Positions 1 through 12,002 of a stretch of DNA of 64,000 bases are shown here, one piece after another. This DNA comes from Ashinkailepas kermadecensis (lineage: Eukaryota > Arthropoda > Thecostraca > Neolepadidae), in assembly GCA_034440615.1 (NCBI GenBank), contig JAOTOM010005102.1, positions 434,001 through 498,000 of the forward strand. Direction: 5' to 3'. Positions within the stretch are counted from its first letter, which is position 1. Each line of letters starts with the position of its first letter. The notes beneath the pieces were generated by a model. It saw nothing but the letters and a program-made list of their open reading frames with translations. It searched no databases and was not told the DNA's origin. The position numbers were made by a program, and so were the translations under genes.

Positions 1-309
1 CGCTACCGAAGGGTAGCCGTCGAGAACGGCTACCCTTTCGTGGACGTGGAGGAGGTGCTGTCGGCGGCCCACCGCCTCCCTGCCGGTGGTGTGCCTCAGG
101 GGCCGGGCAGCCCCGACGTGCTGGACGCCGCCGCGATGGCTGCTGAGCGCGCCTGGGAGACCGAGTGTATGGCCGAAACCGCCAGGCTCTCTGTGGACGC
201 CCCACCAATGACTCCCACCACGTGGGACGAGGGGGGTGTCCACCTCTCCCAGGCGTCTGCTGAGATTCTCAGCGCCGCCGTGAAGAGTGCGATTAAGACT
301 GCTGCCTAG
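1..309 (+). CDS. 3' end of an unrecognised GC-rich reading frame (partial)
   Basis: The frame is open from the first base of the window and ends at TAG 307-309, giving about 102 residues. It is strongly GC-rich, with GC-ending codons, and the base composition drops sharply right after the stop, as expected for a last exon followed by 3' UTR. The visible protein has a Gly/Pro-rich stretch, an Ala-rich helical part (around DAAAMAAERAWETE) and ends in a short Ala/Lys helix (SAAVKSAIKTAA). I do not recognise the family. The start is outside the window; the first internal GTG/ATG should not be taken as the start. It could be a host gene or the end of a retroelement ORF. Confidence 0.5.
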   Translation, partial: RYRRVAVENGYPFVDVEEVLSAAHRLPAGGVPQGPGSPDVLDAAAMAAERAWETECMAETARLSVDAPPMTPTTWDEGGVHLSQASAEILSAAVKSAIKTAA

Positions 310-1099
310 GGTTTCCCACTTGCTTCAAAATTGTGTAATTCCTTATTTCTTACGTGATGACTCTTGCCATAGTTTTCCTGTATTTCTTTAAAGCTTATCA
401 AATAACATTATTTTGGCCTGTGCACAATGCAACTTTGCCATGTAGGTTATTGCTTCTTTCATCAAAAGTACTCATTCTCAAACAAGCGTGCTATTTGACT
501 TCCGTGTTCACTTAGTTCTTTCGTTATTTCGCCATTTATTTTATTTTGCCATCGCACTCTCCGGCCGGCGCTGGGGATAGCTGGTCATCCGGCACAGTCC
601 ACAGTCGGCGGTGTGCTCCGGCTCTGCGCCATGGTGGCAGCAAGCCTGGGTCCAGGTCCGTCGCCATGTCTAGGATGGGGAGGGGGTTTTGGGGCCATAC
701 CCATCATGCGACCTCTCCTTCCCTCCCTTTCCCCAGCCCCTCAAACCGCCAATGCATCGGTGCATGTGGGTGCCACGGCCTGGTCCGCAGCTGACGGTGA
801 CCACAGCCCGACTGATGATATTCAAAAAAATACACAGCAATGTTACGGACAGCTGTGTGTTGGAGTAACTGTGGTGTGCGGTATAGGTCGGGGTCAGGCG
901 GCAGTCGACCTGATGCAGCCGGGCATGGTTGCATCGCGGATATGAACCCGAGTGCTCTGAAGTGAGTTGCTTGAAGATGACGGCCAATAATGTTTCGGTG
1001 AGCGATCTCCGTAGCTATGACTCGTTGCCAACGAACGACTTTTTGAGATAATGTACACGATTGTCAGCATGGGAACGCTGTCGGAGACCCAACTATCCG
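310..1099. other. non-coding flank between the partial ORF and the tandem array
   Basis: AT-rich sequence immediately after the stop (possible 3' UTR, no clear AATAAA), then mixed sequence with only short overlapping frames on both strands that carry no recognisable motif. The sequence starts to resemble the tandem unit core at about 1,100 (around the GGTGCTGGGAAACGGATAAA block at 1,129). Confidence 0.5.
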
Positions 1100-2554
1100 T
1101 GATTATTGCGGTCCACTGCCAGAGTCCGGTGCTGGGAAACGGATAAAAGTAACGGTACGTCATTGCTTGCATTACCCGGCTCCATGTACCAGCTACACTT
1201 TCCCTATTGATTATGGGCACCTACGACATGCCAGGGGTCAGCCATCGCGACGAGAGTGACAAGTATCGTGACTCGCAAAACAAGCTCTGCTTTCCATCCC
1301 ATCAGCGTCTCGGTAAGACAACATTTTTGATACAAAGTGGTATACACGCATAGCTTAAGCGGTTGTGATTCATACGATACCTTTAAATTTCCCCAATCGA
1401 AGCAACTTTTCCTACAATCAAGGCTGCCCAGAAGCATTACGAAACATCATTTTCCGCCTTCTCAACCGGCTCGTTGCATAGACGAATCAGTGGGTTTCTT
1501 GGAGCGAACTTCATCGGTTGAAAATTATACAGGTCGCACGTGCTACCACGCCAGCCAATCTACCGTGGGAAGGATTTTATATAAGTGAATATAACTTATG
1601 GTGTATGCAGGGCAGTGCAGCTGTTTTATGGTGTGTATGGAAATGAAGTTAAGAAAGGGCAGGGTTATGTCAGATCAAATCTGGTCTACTTTGGTAAGGC
1701 CATGCTAGGCTAGGGTAGGGTAGATTGAGGACGACTATATAAAGTAACCAAATGCCAATATTAAGCAAAATAGAGCAACACATCGTCCTGACATATGTAT
1801 GGCATGACCATTCTTCCGAGACAGAGTATATATAAAGAGCCATCTTACGCACAGGATTTGTAGTACATGTTTTATGTATCAGGCCGTATACCAATATTAA
1901 CGAAGTGTATTAATCATCACCCAAACTCTGGTATCGGTCATATTTACATACGAACATAACAAGCAGGGTATGGAGGGTAGGGCAAAAGGGCAGGGTAGAT
2001 CAATTGAATGGGAAGGGTAGGATTAAATGAGGTCTGCTTGGGTTAGATCACGTCAGGTCATATTAGGTTAGGTTTGGTTTGGTTTGGTTAGGTTTGGTTA
2101 TATTTTATTAGGCTTGGCTAGGTTTGGTTCGGTTTGTTAAGGTTAGGTTAGGTTTGGTTTCGTTTCGTTTCGTTTGGTTAGGTTAGGTTTGGTTAAGGTT
2201 TGATTAGGTTTGGTTGGAATTCGTTTAGGATTGGTTCGGTTTGATTAGGTTTGGTTAGGTTTGGTTAGGTTAGGATTGGTTAGGTTAAGTTAGGCTTTGT
2301 TAGGTTTGTTTAGGTTTGTTTATGTTAGGTCAGGTTTGGTTAGATTTGGTTGGGTTTGGATAGGTTTGGTTGTGTTTGGTTAGGTTTGGTTAGGTTTGGT
2401 TAGGTTTGGCTAGGGCTGGTTAGGTCTGGCTATGTTTGGTTAGGGGTGGTTAGGTTTAGTTAGGTTAGTTTAAGTTAGGCTAGGTTATGCTAAGCTATGC
2501 TAGGCTAGGCCAGATTAGGATGCGTATCCGATGGAGCGCGTGGTGGCTTGGATC
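1100..2554 (+). repeat. array unit U0 (5'-truncated, tail type X)
   Basis: This copy starts inside the core and lacks the hairpins and microsatellite. Its tail (1,670-1,960) has TATATAAAG-type AT-rich sequence also found only at 6,535-6,860, followed by the longest TTAGG-like tract of the window. Confidence 0.85.
2040..2515 (+). repeat. degenerate TTAGG/TTTGG telomere-like tract (U0)
   Basis: About 475 bp dominated by GGTTA pentamers mixed with GGTTT, for example GGTTAGGTTTGGTTAGGTTT. This is the arthropod-type telomere unit in decayed, interstitial form, oriented as the G-rich strand on +. Confidence 0.85.
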
Positions 2555-2608
2555 GATTTTGAACACTCCAACATTATGGGTGGTTGGTGTGCATCTAGTT
2601 CAAAATCG
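2555..2608 (+). repeat. unit-initial foldback hairpin (representative of all units)
   Basis: GATTTTGAAC at the left pairs with GTTCAAAATC at the right. Inside it, in most units, ACACCAAC pairs with GTTGGTGT around a ~10-nt loop, with a bulge GCATCTA on the 3' side. The structure is present at the start of every full unit and at 42,917. In this unit the inner arm has one mismatch (ACTCCAAC). Confidence 0.85.
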
Positions 2609-2615
2609 TAGATTA

Positions 2616-2657
2616 AGACTTAGAGTGACGTCAGTCACGATAAGTCTTTATCGGAGA
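2616..2657 (+). repeat. second hairpin pair with CRE-like tip, competing folds (representative)
   Basis: AGACTTA (2616-2622) pairs with TAAGTCT (2641-2647). Inside it GTGAC pairs with GTCAC around loop GTCA, with GA/GA as a symmetrical internal loop. The tip contains the palindrome TGACGTCA. The 3' arm overlaps a second hairpin CGATAA-GTCT-TTATCG, so the two cannot form together. The same arrangement recurs in all ten full units. The function is unknown. Confidence 0.8.
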
Positions 2658-4866
2658 TTTATACATGGCGGTCGGTTTTCCAAAGTTGTCGCGAAATGTT
2701 TGTCTGTTGTCTGTGTGTGTGTGTCTGTCTGTCTGTCTGTCTGTCTGTATGTGCCGCTTCAACGCATGCTGTGCGAAAACGGCCGAGCGGATTTCGCTCA
2801 AATTTTCACACGTGATTCGCCGGTACGGGGGAAAGATTATGGCGGTGGTTTCGGGTTGCGCGTGTCACGTGCGCACGTGCCACGTGCCGTCAACTGGGGT
2901 CATGTCGAAATCAGTTAGCCAGGGCCACAGCATATACCACAGGTCGCACGAATGTGAAACTTTGTGCAAACACGCGCCCCACAGGGAACTGCGTGCTTTT
3001 GTGGTCGGCGGCCGGGTGCGCCGTACCGTGCGACCGCTGGGCGCGTGCATCTGTTTTGAGTTGGGCACCTACGAGCTCAGAGCGGCGCGTACTAGAGCCA
3101 TCAAATTTGGTGGACAGGTACTCCGTCACATGGGCTATCCGGCAATGTACAATTTGTAGGGGTGGGCGAAGCGTAGCGCGTGCTATGCGCTCTGATTCGG
3201 GCGACGCCTCCACTCCTGTTTAACATGGGGCTGAGACTTATCCGGACGAAAAACGCCACCGCCTTCATATTGGCGCCCGGCTCGGCTCACATCGTGGTGA
3301 ACGAGGCATGTGTCACACCACGTGAAAGCCCACAGTGTTGGCTACCCTTTGGGAGCAATTTCGGTGCGATCGAGTCAGTGTGCTGCACGTGAGCGACACC
3401 GATGTGATGGGAGAACAGGTTGCACCGAAATCTTCTGTTGTCAATTGGTTTAGCGTGTAAAACGGGGATTTTTAAGTCGGAATATGATCAATTTTCGTGC
3501 GCTGAATCGACTCCGTTTCAACCGGCATACCTCGCAAACCAATGGACCGATCGGCACCAAACCGACACCACGGCACAGCCCAGACAATCTCCAAGCGTGA
3601 CAGTGCAAACATGTTTGCCGCACGTGGCACGTGCACCCGGATGAGGGGTGTAAAGAAAAGGCGACCGTTTTCATCGTTTTTTACGATTGGGTCTGGTGCT
3701 GGAAAACGGATGATAGTGACGGTACGCCTTTGTTTGCATTACCCAGGTCCATGTACCGGCTACACTTTTCCCATTGACTATCGGCACCTGCCGTGTGCCA
3801 GGAGTCAGCCATCGCGACGAGAGTGACATGTGTCGTGACCCGCAAAACAGGCTCTGCTTTCCATCCCATCAACGTCTTGGTCAGTTCACATTTTGAATAA
3901 AATGTGGTACGCGCGCATAGCGCCAACTGTTGTGATTGCCACGATACCTTTAGATTTTCCCCATCGAAACTACATTTCCTGCAATCAAGGCTGCCCTGAA
4001 GCATTGCCAAACATCATTTTCGCGCCTCTCAACCGGCTCATTGCATCGATGGATCGGTGGGTTTGCTGGAACCAACTTCATCGGTTCAAAATTATGCAGG
4101 TCGCACGTGCTACCACGCCAGCCAAGCCACCATGGGAAGGATTCTACATTGGTGAATATATCTTCTGGTGTATCGAGAGATATACAGCTGTGTTATAAGG
4201 AATATAGAAGTGAAATTGAAAAAGGGCAGGGCAAATCAGATCAAATGAAGTCTGAATAGGTCAGGTCATGTCGGGTCAGGTCCTGCTAGGTTAGGTTAGG
4301 TTTGGTTGTATTTGGGTCAGGTTATGGTTGGATTGGATTAGGCTAGGTTAATGCAGATTAGTTAATTTCGTGTTACATCGGTTCAGAGCAACTTGGGGTG
4401 GCGGTATCCTACACGATCTATACATAAGCTATGCATACTTTTACGATCAATCGCTCGTGCTGCCACGCCAGCCAAGCTACCGTGAGAAGAATTTGCTAGG
4501 TGAATGTAACTTACTCTGCATACCGGGAATTGCAGCTGTGCTATATGAAGTATGGATTTGAAGGTAGGCGAGAGCAGGGAAGGTCAGATCAAATGTTGTT
4601 TGCTTAGGTCAGGTCATGTTAGGTTAAGGATAGGCTAGGTTAGGTTTGGTTAAGTTATGTCAGGTTAAGTTATGTTAGGTCAGATTACGTTTGGCTAGGT
4701 TAGGTTATGATAGGCTAGGATACGTTTGGTCAGGTAAGGGTGGGTTAGGTTAGTGAATGGTAGCTAATTTTTGGCTACTTCCATTAAAATTTGATCGGGT
4801 AGGGGACATGGGGGTGGGTGTAATCTCCACTGTGTATGCGTTAGCTATGCATTGAGGTACTTTTAC

Positions 4867-7212
4867 GATTTTGAACACACCAACATGGTAGTGGGGTTGG
4901 TGTGCATCTAGTTCAAAATCGTAGATTAAGACTTAGAGTGACGTCAGTCACGATAAGTCTTTATCGGAGATTTATACATGGCGGTCGGTTTTCCAAAGTT
5001 GTCGGGAAATGTTTGTCTGTGTGTGTGTGTGTCTGTCTGTCTGTCTGTCTGTATGTGCCGCTTCAACGCATGCTGTGCGTAAACGGCCGAGCGGATTTCG
5101 CTCAAATTTTCACACGTGATTCGCCGGTACGGGGGAAAGATTATGGCGGTGGTTTCGGGTTGCGCGTGTCACGTGCGCACGTGCCACGTGCCGTCAACTG
5201 GGGTCATGTCGAAATCAGTTAGCCAGGGCCACAGCATATACCACAGGTCGCACGAATGTGAAACTTTGTGCAAACACGCGCCCCACAGGGAACTGCGTGC
5301 TTTTGTGGTCGGCGGCCGGGTGCGCCGTACCGTGCGACCGCCAGGCGCGTGCATCTGTTTTGAGTTGGGCACCTACGAGCTGAGACTGGCGCGTACTAGA
5401 GCCATCAAATTTGGTGGACAGGTAGCCAGTCACACGGGCTATCCGGCAATGTACAACTTATAGGGTTGGGCGAAGCGTAGCGCGTGCCATGCGCTCATAT
5501 TCGAGCAACACCTCCATTCCTGTTTAACATGGGGCTGAGACTTATCCCGACGAAAAACGACACCACCTTCATATTGGCGCCCGGCTCGGCTCACATCGCA
5601 GGGAATGAGGGATATGTCACACCACATGAAAGCTCACAGTGTTGGCTACCCTTTGGGACAGATTTCGGTGCGATCGAGTCAGTGCGCTGCACGTGAGCGA
5701 CATCGATGTGATGGGAGAACTGGCTGCGCCTAAATCCTCCGTCGTCAGTTGGTTTAGCATGTAAAACGGGGATTTTTAAGTCGGAATATGATGAATTTTC
5801 GTGCGCCGAATCGGCTCGATTTCAACTGGCATAGCTCGCAAACCAATGGACCGATCGACACCAAACCGACACCACGGCACAGCCAAGACAATCTCGAAGC
5901 GTGGCAGTGCAAACATTTTTGCCGCACGTGGCACGTGCACCCGGAGGAAGGGTGTAAAGAAAAGGCGACCGTTTTCATCGTTTTTCACGATTGGGTCTGG
6001 TGCTGGGAAACGGATAAAAGTAACGATACGCCGTTGTTTGCATTGCCCAGGTCCATGTACCGGCTACACTTTTCCCATTGACTATCGGCACCTGCCGTGT
6101 GCCAGGGGTCAGCCATCGCGACGAGAGTGACAAGTGTCGTGACCCGCAAAACAGGCTCTGCTTTCCACCCCATCAGCGTCTCGGTTAGACAACATTTTGG
6201 ATAAAAAGTGGTATGCACGCATAGCTTAAACGGTTGTGATTCATACGATACCTTTAAATTTTCCCAGTCGGAGCAACTTTTCATACAATCAAGGCTGCCC
6301 TGAAGCATTACCAAACATCATTTTCCGCCTTCTCAACCGGCTCATTGCATCGAGGCAATTCCGTGGGTTTCCTGGAGCGAACTTCATCGGTGGAGAATTA
6401 TACAGGTCGCACGTGCTACCACGCCAGCCAATCTACCGTGGGAAGGATTTTATATAAGTGAATATAACTTATGGTGTATGCAGGGCAGTACAGCTGTGTT
6501 ATTGCGTGTATGGAAATGAAGTTAGCAAAGGGTAGGGTTAGGTCAGATCAAATCAGGTCTGCTTTGGTAAGGCCATGCTAGGCTAGGGTAGGTTAGGTTA
6601 AGGACGACTATATAAAGTAACCAAATGCCCATAATAAGCAAAATAGAGCCACACATCGTTCTGATATATGTATGGCATGACCATTCTTCCGAGACAGAGT
6701 ATATATCAAGAGCCATCTTACGCACAGGATTTGTAGTACATGTTTTATGTATCAGGCCGTATACCAATATTGACTAAGTGTTTTAATCATTACCCAATCT
6801 CTGGTATCGGTCATATTTACATACGAACATAACAAGCAGCGTATGGAGGGTTAGGGCAAAAGGGCAGGAGTAGGTCAATTGAATGGGAAGGGTAGGGTTA
6901 AATGAGGTCTGCTTGGGTTTAGGTCAGGTCAGGTCATATTAGGTTAGGTTTGGTTAGGTTTGGTTAGGTTTGGTTAGGTTAGGTTTGGTTTGTTGGTTTG
7001 GTTAGGTTTGGTTAGGTTATGGTTAGGTTAGGTTTGGTTAGGTTGGTTTGGTTAGTTGGTGTTTTGGTTTGGTTAGGTTTGGTTAGGTTTGGTTAGGTTA
7101 GGTTAGGTTAGGTTATTTTTGGCTAGGTTAATCTGGTTGGCTAGGGCATAGGCTGGTGCTAAGGCCACAGGTTAGGTATGCGTACCCAATGGAGAACATA
7201 GTGGCTTGGATC
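4867..7212 (+). repeat. array unit U2 (tail type X)
   Basis: Full unit. Its tail (6,535-6,860) pairs with that of U0 rather than with its neighbours. It ends in a TTAGG-like tract with a run of perfect GGTTA pentamers near 7,085-7,112. Confidence 0.9.
6910..7130 (+). repeat. TTAGG-like tract (U2)
   Basis: It contains four to five consecutive perfect GGTTA pentamers near 7,085-7,112 among GGTTTGGTTA variants. Same strand as the other tracts in the array. Confidence 0.85.
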
Positions 7213-9525
7213 GATTTTGAACACACCAACATGGCAGTGGGGTTGGTGTGCATCTAGTTCAAAATCGTAGATTAAGACTTAGAGTGACGTCAGTCACGAT
7301 AAGTCTTTATCGGAGATTTATACATGGCGGTCGGTTTTCCAAAGTTGTCGCGGAAATGTTTGTCTTTTTGTCTGTGTGTCTGTCTGTCTGTCTGTCTGTA
7401 TGTGCCGCTTCAACGCATGCTGTGCGTAAACGGCCGAGCGGATTTCGCTCACATTTTCACACGTGATTCGCCGGTACGGGGGAAAGATTATGGCAGTGGT
7501 TTCGGGTTGCGCGTGTCACGTGCGCACGTGCCACGTGCCGTCAACTGGGGTCATGTCGAAATCAGTTAGCCAGGGCCACAGCATATACCACAGGTCGCAC
7601 GAATGTGAAACTTTGTGCAAACACGCGCCCCACAGGGAACTGCGTGCTTTTGTGGTCGGCGGCCGGGTGCGCCGTACCGTGCGACCGCCAGGCGCGTGCA
7701 TCTGTTTTGAGTTGGGCACCTACGATCCGAGAGCGCCGCACACTAGAACTATCAAATTTGGTGGACAGGTACCCCGTCATATGGGCTATCCGGCAATGTA
7801 CAATTTGTAGGGGTGGGCGACGCGTAGCGCGTGCTATGCGCTCCGATTTGAGCGACGCCTCCATTCCTGTTTAACATGGGGCTGAGACTTATCCCGACGA
7901 AAAACGCCACCGCCTTCATATTGGCGCCCGGCTTGGCTCACATCGTGGTGAAAGAGGCATGTGTCACACCAGGTTAAAGCCCACAGAGTTGGCTACCCTT
8001 TGGGTACAATTTCGGTGCGATCGAGTCAGTGTGCTGCACGTGAGCGACACCGATGTGATGGGAGAACAGGTTGCACCGAAATCTTCTGTTGTCAATTGGT
8101 TTAACGTGTGAAACGTGGATTTTTACCTCCGAATATGATCAATTTTCGTGCGCCGAATCGGCTCGGTTTCAACCGGCATAGCTCGCAAACAAATGGGCCG
8201 ATCGGCACCAAACCGACACCACGGTGTAGCCGAGACAATCTCCAAGCGTGGCAGTGCAAACATTTTTGCCGCAGGTGGATACGTGCACCCGGAGGAGGGG
8301 TGTAAAGAAAAGGTGTCCGTTTTCATCGTTTTTCACGATTGGGTCTGGTGCTGGAAAACGAATAAAAGTGACGGTACACCGTTGCTTGCATTATCCAGGT
8401 CCAGGTACCGGCTACAGGTTTCCCATTCACTATCTACACCTGACATGTGCCAGGTGTCAGCCATCGCGACGAGAGTGACAAGTGTCGTGACCGGTAAAAC
8501 AGGCTCTGCTTTCCACCCCATCAGCGTCTTGGTCAGGTCACATTTTGAACAAAATGTGGTACGCGCTCATAGCGCCAACTGTTGTGATTGCCACGATACC
8601 TTTAGATTTTCCACATCGAAACTACATTTCCTGCAATCAAGGCTGCCCTGAAGCATTACCAAACATCATTTTCGGGCCTCTCAACCGGCTCATTGCATCG
8701 ATGGATCGGTGGGTTTGCTGCAACCAACTTCATCGGTTGAAAATTATACAGGTCGCACGTGCTACCACGCCAGCCAAGCCACCATGGGATGGATTCTACA
8801 TTGGTGAATATATCTTCTGGGGTATGGAGAGATATACAGCTGTGTTATAAGGAACATAGAAATGAAATTGGAAAAGGGCAGGGCAAATCAGATAAATGAA
8901 GTCTGAATAGGTCAGGTCATGTCAGGTCAGGTCCTGTTAGGCTAGGTTAGGTTTGGTTGTATTGGGTCAGGTTATGTTGGGTTGGGTTAGGCTAGGTTAA
9001 TGCAGATTAGTTAATTTCGTGTTGCATCTGTTCGGAGCAACTTGGGGTGGGGGTATCCTACACGATCTATACATAAGCTATGCATACTTTTACGATCAAT
9101 CGCTCGTGCTGCCACGCCAGCCAAGCTACCGTGAGAATAATTGGCTAGGTGAATGTAACTTACTCTGCATACGAGGAATTGCAGCTGTGCTATAGGAAGT
9201 ATGGAAATGAAGGTAGGCGGGAGCAGGGAAGGTCAGATCAAATGATGTTTGCTTAGGTCAGGTCATGTTAGGTTAAGGATAGGATAGGTTAGGTTTGGTT
9301 AAGTTATGTCAGGTTAAGTTATGTTAGGTCAGATTACGTTTGGCTAGGTTGGGTTATGATAGGCTAGGATACGTTTGGTCAGGTAAGGGTTGGTTAGGTT
9401 GGGTTAGGTTAGTGTATGGTAGCTAATTTTTGGCTACTTCCATTAAAATCTGTTCGGGTAGGGGACATGGGGGTGGGTGTAATCGCCACTGTGTATGCGT
9501 TAGCTATGCATTGAGGTACTTTTAC
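7213..9525 (+). repeat. array unit U3 (tail type Y)
   Basis: Full unit. It carries the derived core variant AGGTTAAAGCC (about 7,970), where most units read ACGTGAAAGCC. The variant is shared with U4 and U7 and marks a sub-lineage. Confidence 0.9.
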
Positions 9526-11824
9526 GATTTTGAACACACCAACATGGTAGTGGGGTTGGTGTGCATCTAGTTCAAAATCGTAGATTAAGACTTAGAGTGA
9601 CGTCAGTCACGATAAGTCTTTATCGGAGATTTATACATGGCGGTCGGTTTTCCAAAGTTGTCGGGAAATGTTTGTCTGTCTGTGTGTGTCTGTCTGTCTG
9701 TGTGTCTGTATGTGCCGCTTCAACGCATGCTGTGCGTAAACGGCCGAGCGGACTTCGCTCAAATTTTCACACGTGTTTCGCCGGTACGGGGGAAAGATTA
9801 TGGTGGTAGTTTCGGGTTGCGCGTGTCACGTGCGCACGTGCCACGTGCCGTCAACTGGGGTCATGTCGAAATCAGTTAGCCAGGGCCACAGCATATACCA
9901 CAGGTCGCACGAATGTGAAACTTTGTGCAAACACGCGCCCCACAGGGAACTGCGTGCTTTTGTGGTCGGCGGCCGGGTGCGCCGTACCGTGCGACCGCCA
10001 GGCGCGTGCATCTGTTTTGAGTTGGGCACCTACGATCCGAGAGCGCCGCACACTAGAACTATCAAATTTGGTGGACAGGTACCCCGTCACATGGGCTATC
10101 CGGCAATGTACAATTTGTAGGGGTGGGCGACGCGTAGCGCGTGCTATGCGCTCCGATTTGAGCGACGCCTCCATTCCTGTTTAACATGGGGCTGAGACTT
10201 ATCCCGACGAAAAACGCCACCGCCTTCATATTGGCGCCCGGCTTGGCTCACATCGTGGTGAAAGAGGCATGTGTCACACCAGGTTAAAGCCCACAGAGTT
10301 GGCTACCCTTTGGGTACAATTTCGGTGCGATCGAGTCAGTGTGCTACACGTGAGCGACACCGATGTGATGGGAGAACAGGTTGCACCGAAATCTTCTGTT
10401 GTCAATTGGTTTAACGTGTGAAACGTGGATTTTTACCTCCGAATATGATCAATTTTCGTGCGCCGAATCGGCTCGGTTTCAACCGGCATAGCTCGCAAAC
10501 AAATGGGCCGATCGGCACCAAACCGACACCACGGTGTAGCCGAGACAATCTCCAAGCGTGGCAGTGCAAACATTTTTGCCGCAGGTGATACGTGCACCCG
10601 GAGGAGGGGTGTAAAGAAAAGGTGTCCGTTTTCATCGTTTTTCACGATTGGGTCTGGTGCTGGAAAACGAATAAAAGTGACGGTACACCGTTGCTTGCAT
10701 TATCCAGGTCCAGGTACCGGCTACAGGTTTCCCATTCACTATCTACACCTGACATGTGCCAGGTGTCAGCCATCGCGACGAGAGTGACAAGTGTCGTGAC
10801 CGGTAAAACAGGCTCTGCTTTCCACCCCATCAGCGTCTTGGTCAGGTCACATTTTGAACAAAATGTGGTACGCGCTCATAGCGCCAACTGTTGTGATTGC
10901 CACGATACCTTTAGATTTTCCACATCGAAACTACATTTCCTACAATCAAGGCTGCCCTGAAGCATTACCAAACATCATTTTCGGGCCTCTCAACCGGCTC
11001 ATTGCATCGATGGATCGGTGGGTTTGCTGCAACCAACTTCATCGGTTGAAAATTATACAGGTCGCACGTGCTACCACGCCAGCCAAGCCACCATGGGATG
11101 GATTCTACATTGGTGAATATATCTTCTGGGGTATGGAGAGATATACAGCTGTGTTATAAGGAACATAGAAATGAAATTGGAAAAGGGCAGGGCAAATCAG
11201 ATAAATGAAGTCTGAATAGGTCAGGTCATGTCAGGTCAGGTCCTGTTAGGCTAGGTTAGGTTTTGTTGTATTGGGTCAGGTTATGTTGGGTTGGGTTAGG
11301 CTAGGTTAATGCAGATTAGTTAATTTCGTGTTGCATCTGTTCGGAGCAACTTGGGGTGGGGGTATCCTACACGATCTATACATAAGCTATGCATACTTTT
11401 ACGATGAATCGCTCGTGCTGCCACGCCAGCCAAGCTACCGTGAGAATAATTGGCTAGGTGAATGTAACTTACGCTGCATACCGGGAATTGCAGCTGTGCT
11501 ATATGAAGTATGGATTTGAAGGAAGGCGAGAGCAGGGAAGGTCAGATCAAATGATGTTTGCTTAGGTCAGGTCATGTTAGGTTAAGGATAGGATAGGTTA
11601 GGTTCGGTTAAGTTATGTCAGGTTAAGTTATGTTAGGTCAGATTACGTTTGGCTAGGTTAGGTTATGATAGGCTAGGATACGTTTGGTCAGGTAAGGGTG
11701 GGTTAGGTTAGTGTATGGTAGCTAATTTTTGGCTACTTCCATTAAAATCTGCTCGGGTAGGGGACATGGGGGTGGGTGTAATCTCCACTGTGTATGCGTT
11801 AGCTATGCATTGAGGTACTTTTAC
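9526..11824 (+). repeat. array unit U4 (tail type Y)
   Basis: Full unit, near-identical to U3 through the whole core (same AGGTTAAAGCC variant and same ATTTGAGCGACGCC segment), which suggests a recent duplication of adjacent units. Confidence 0.9.
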
Positions 11825-11966
11825 GATTTTGAACACACCAACATGGTAGTGGGGTTGGTGTGCATCTAGTTCAAAATCGTAGATTAAGACTTAGAGTGAC
11901 GTCAGTCACGATAAGTCTTTATCGGAGATTTATACATGGCGGTCGGTTTTCCAAAGTTGTCGCGAA

Positions 11967-12002
<36 letters not shown>

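Larger units (their letters stand above)
2555..4866 (+). repeat. array unit U1 (tail type Y)
   Basis: Full unit. Its first hairpin carries the variant loop CATTATGGGTGG, shared only with U7. GTCT repeats lie at about 2,717-2,750. The tail has a second copy of the CACGCCAGCCAAGC module at about 4,463. Confidence 0.9.
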
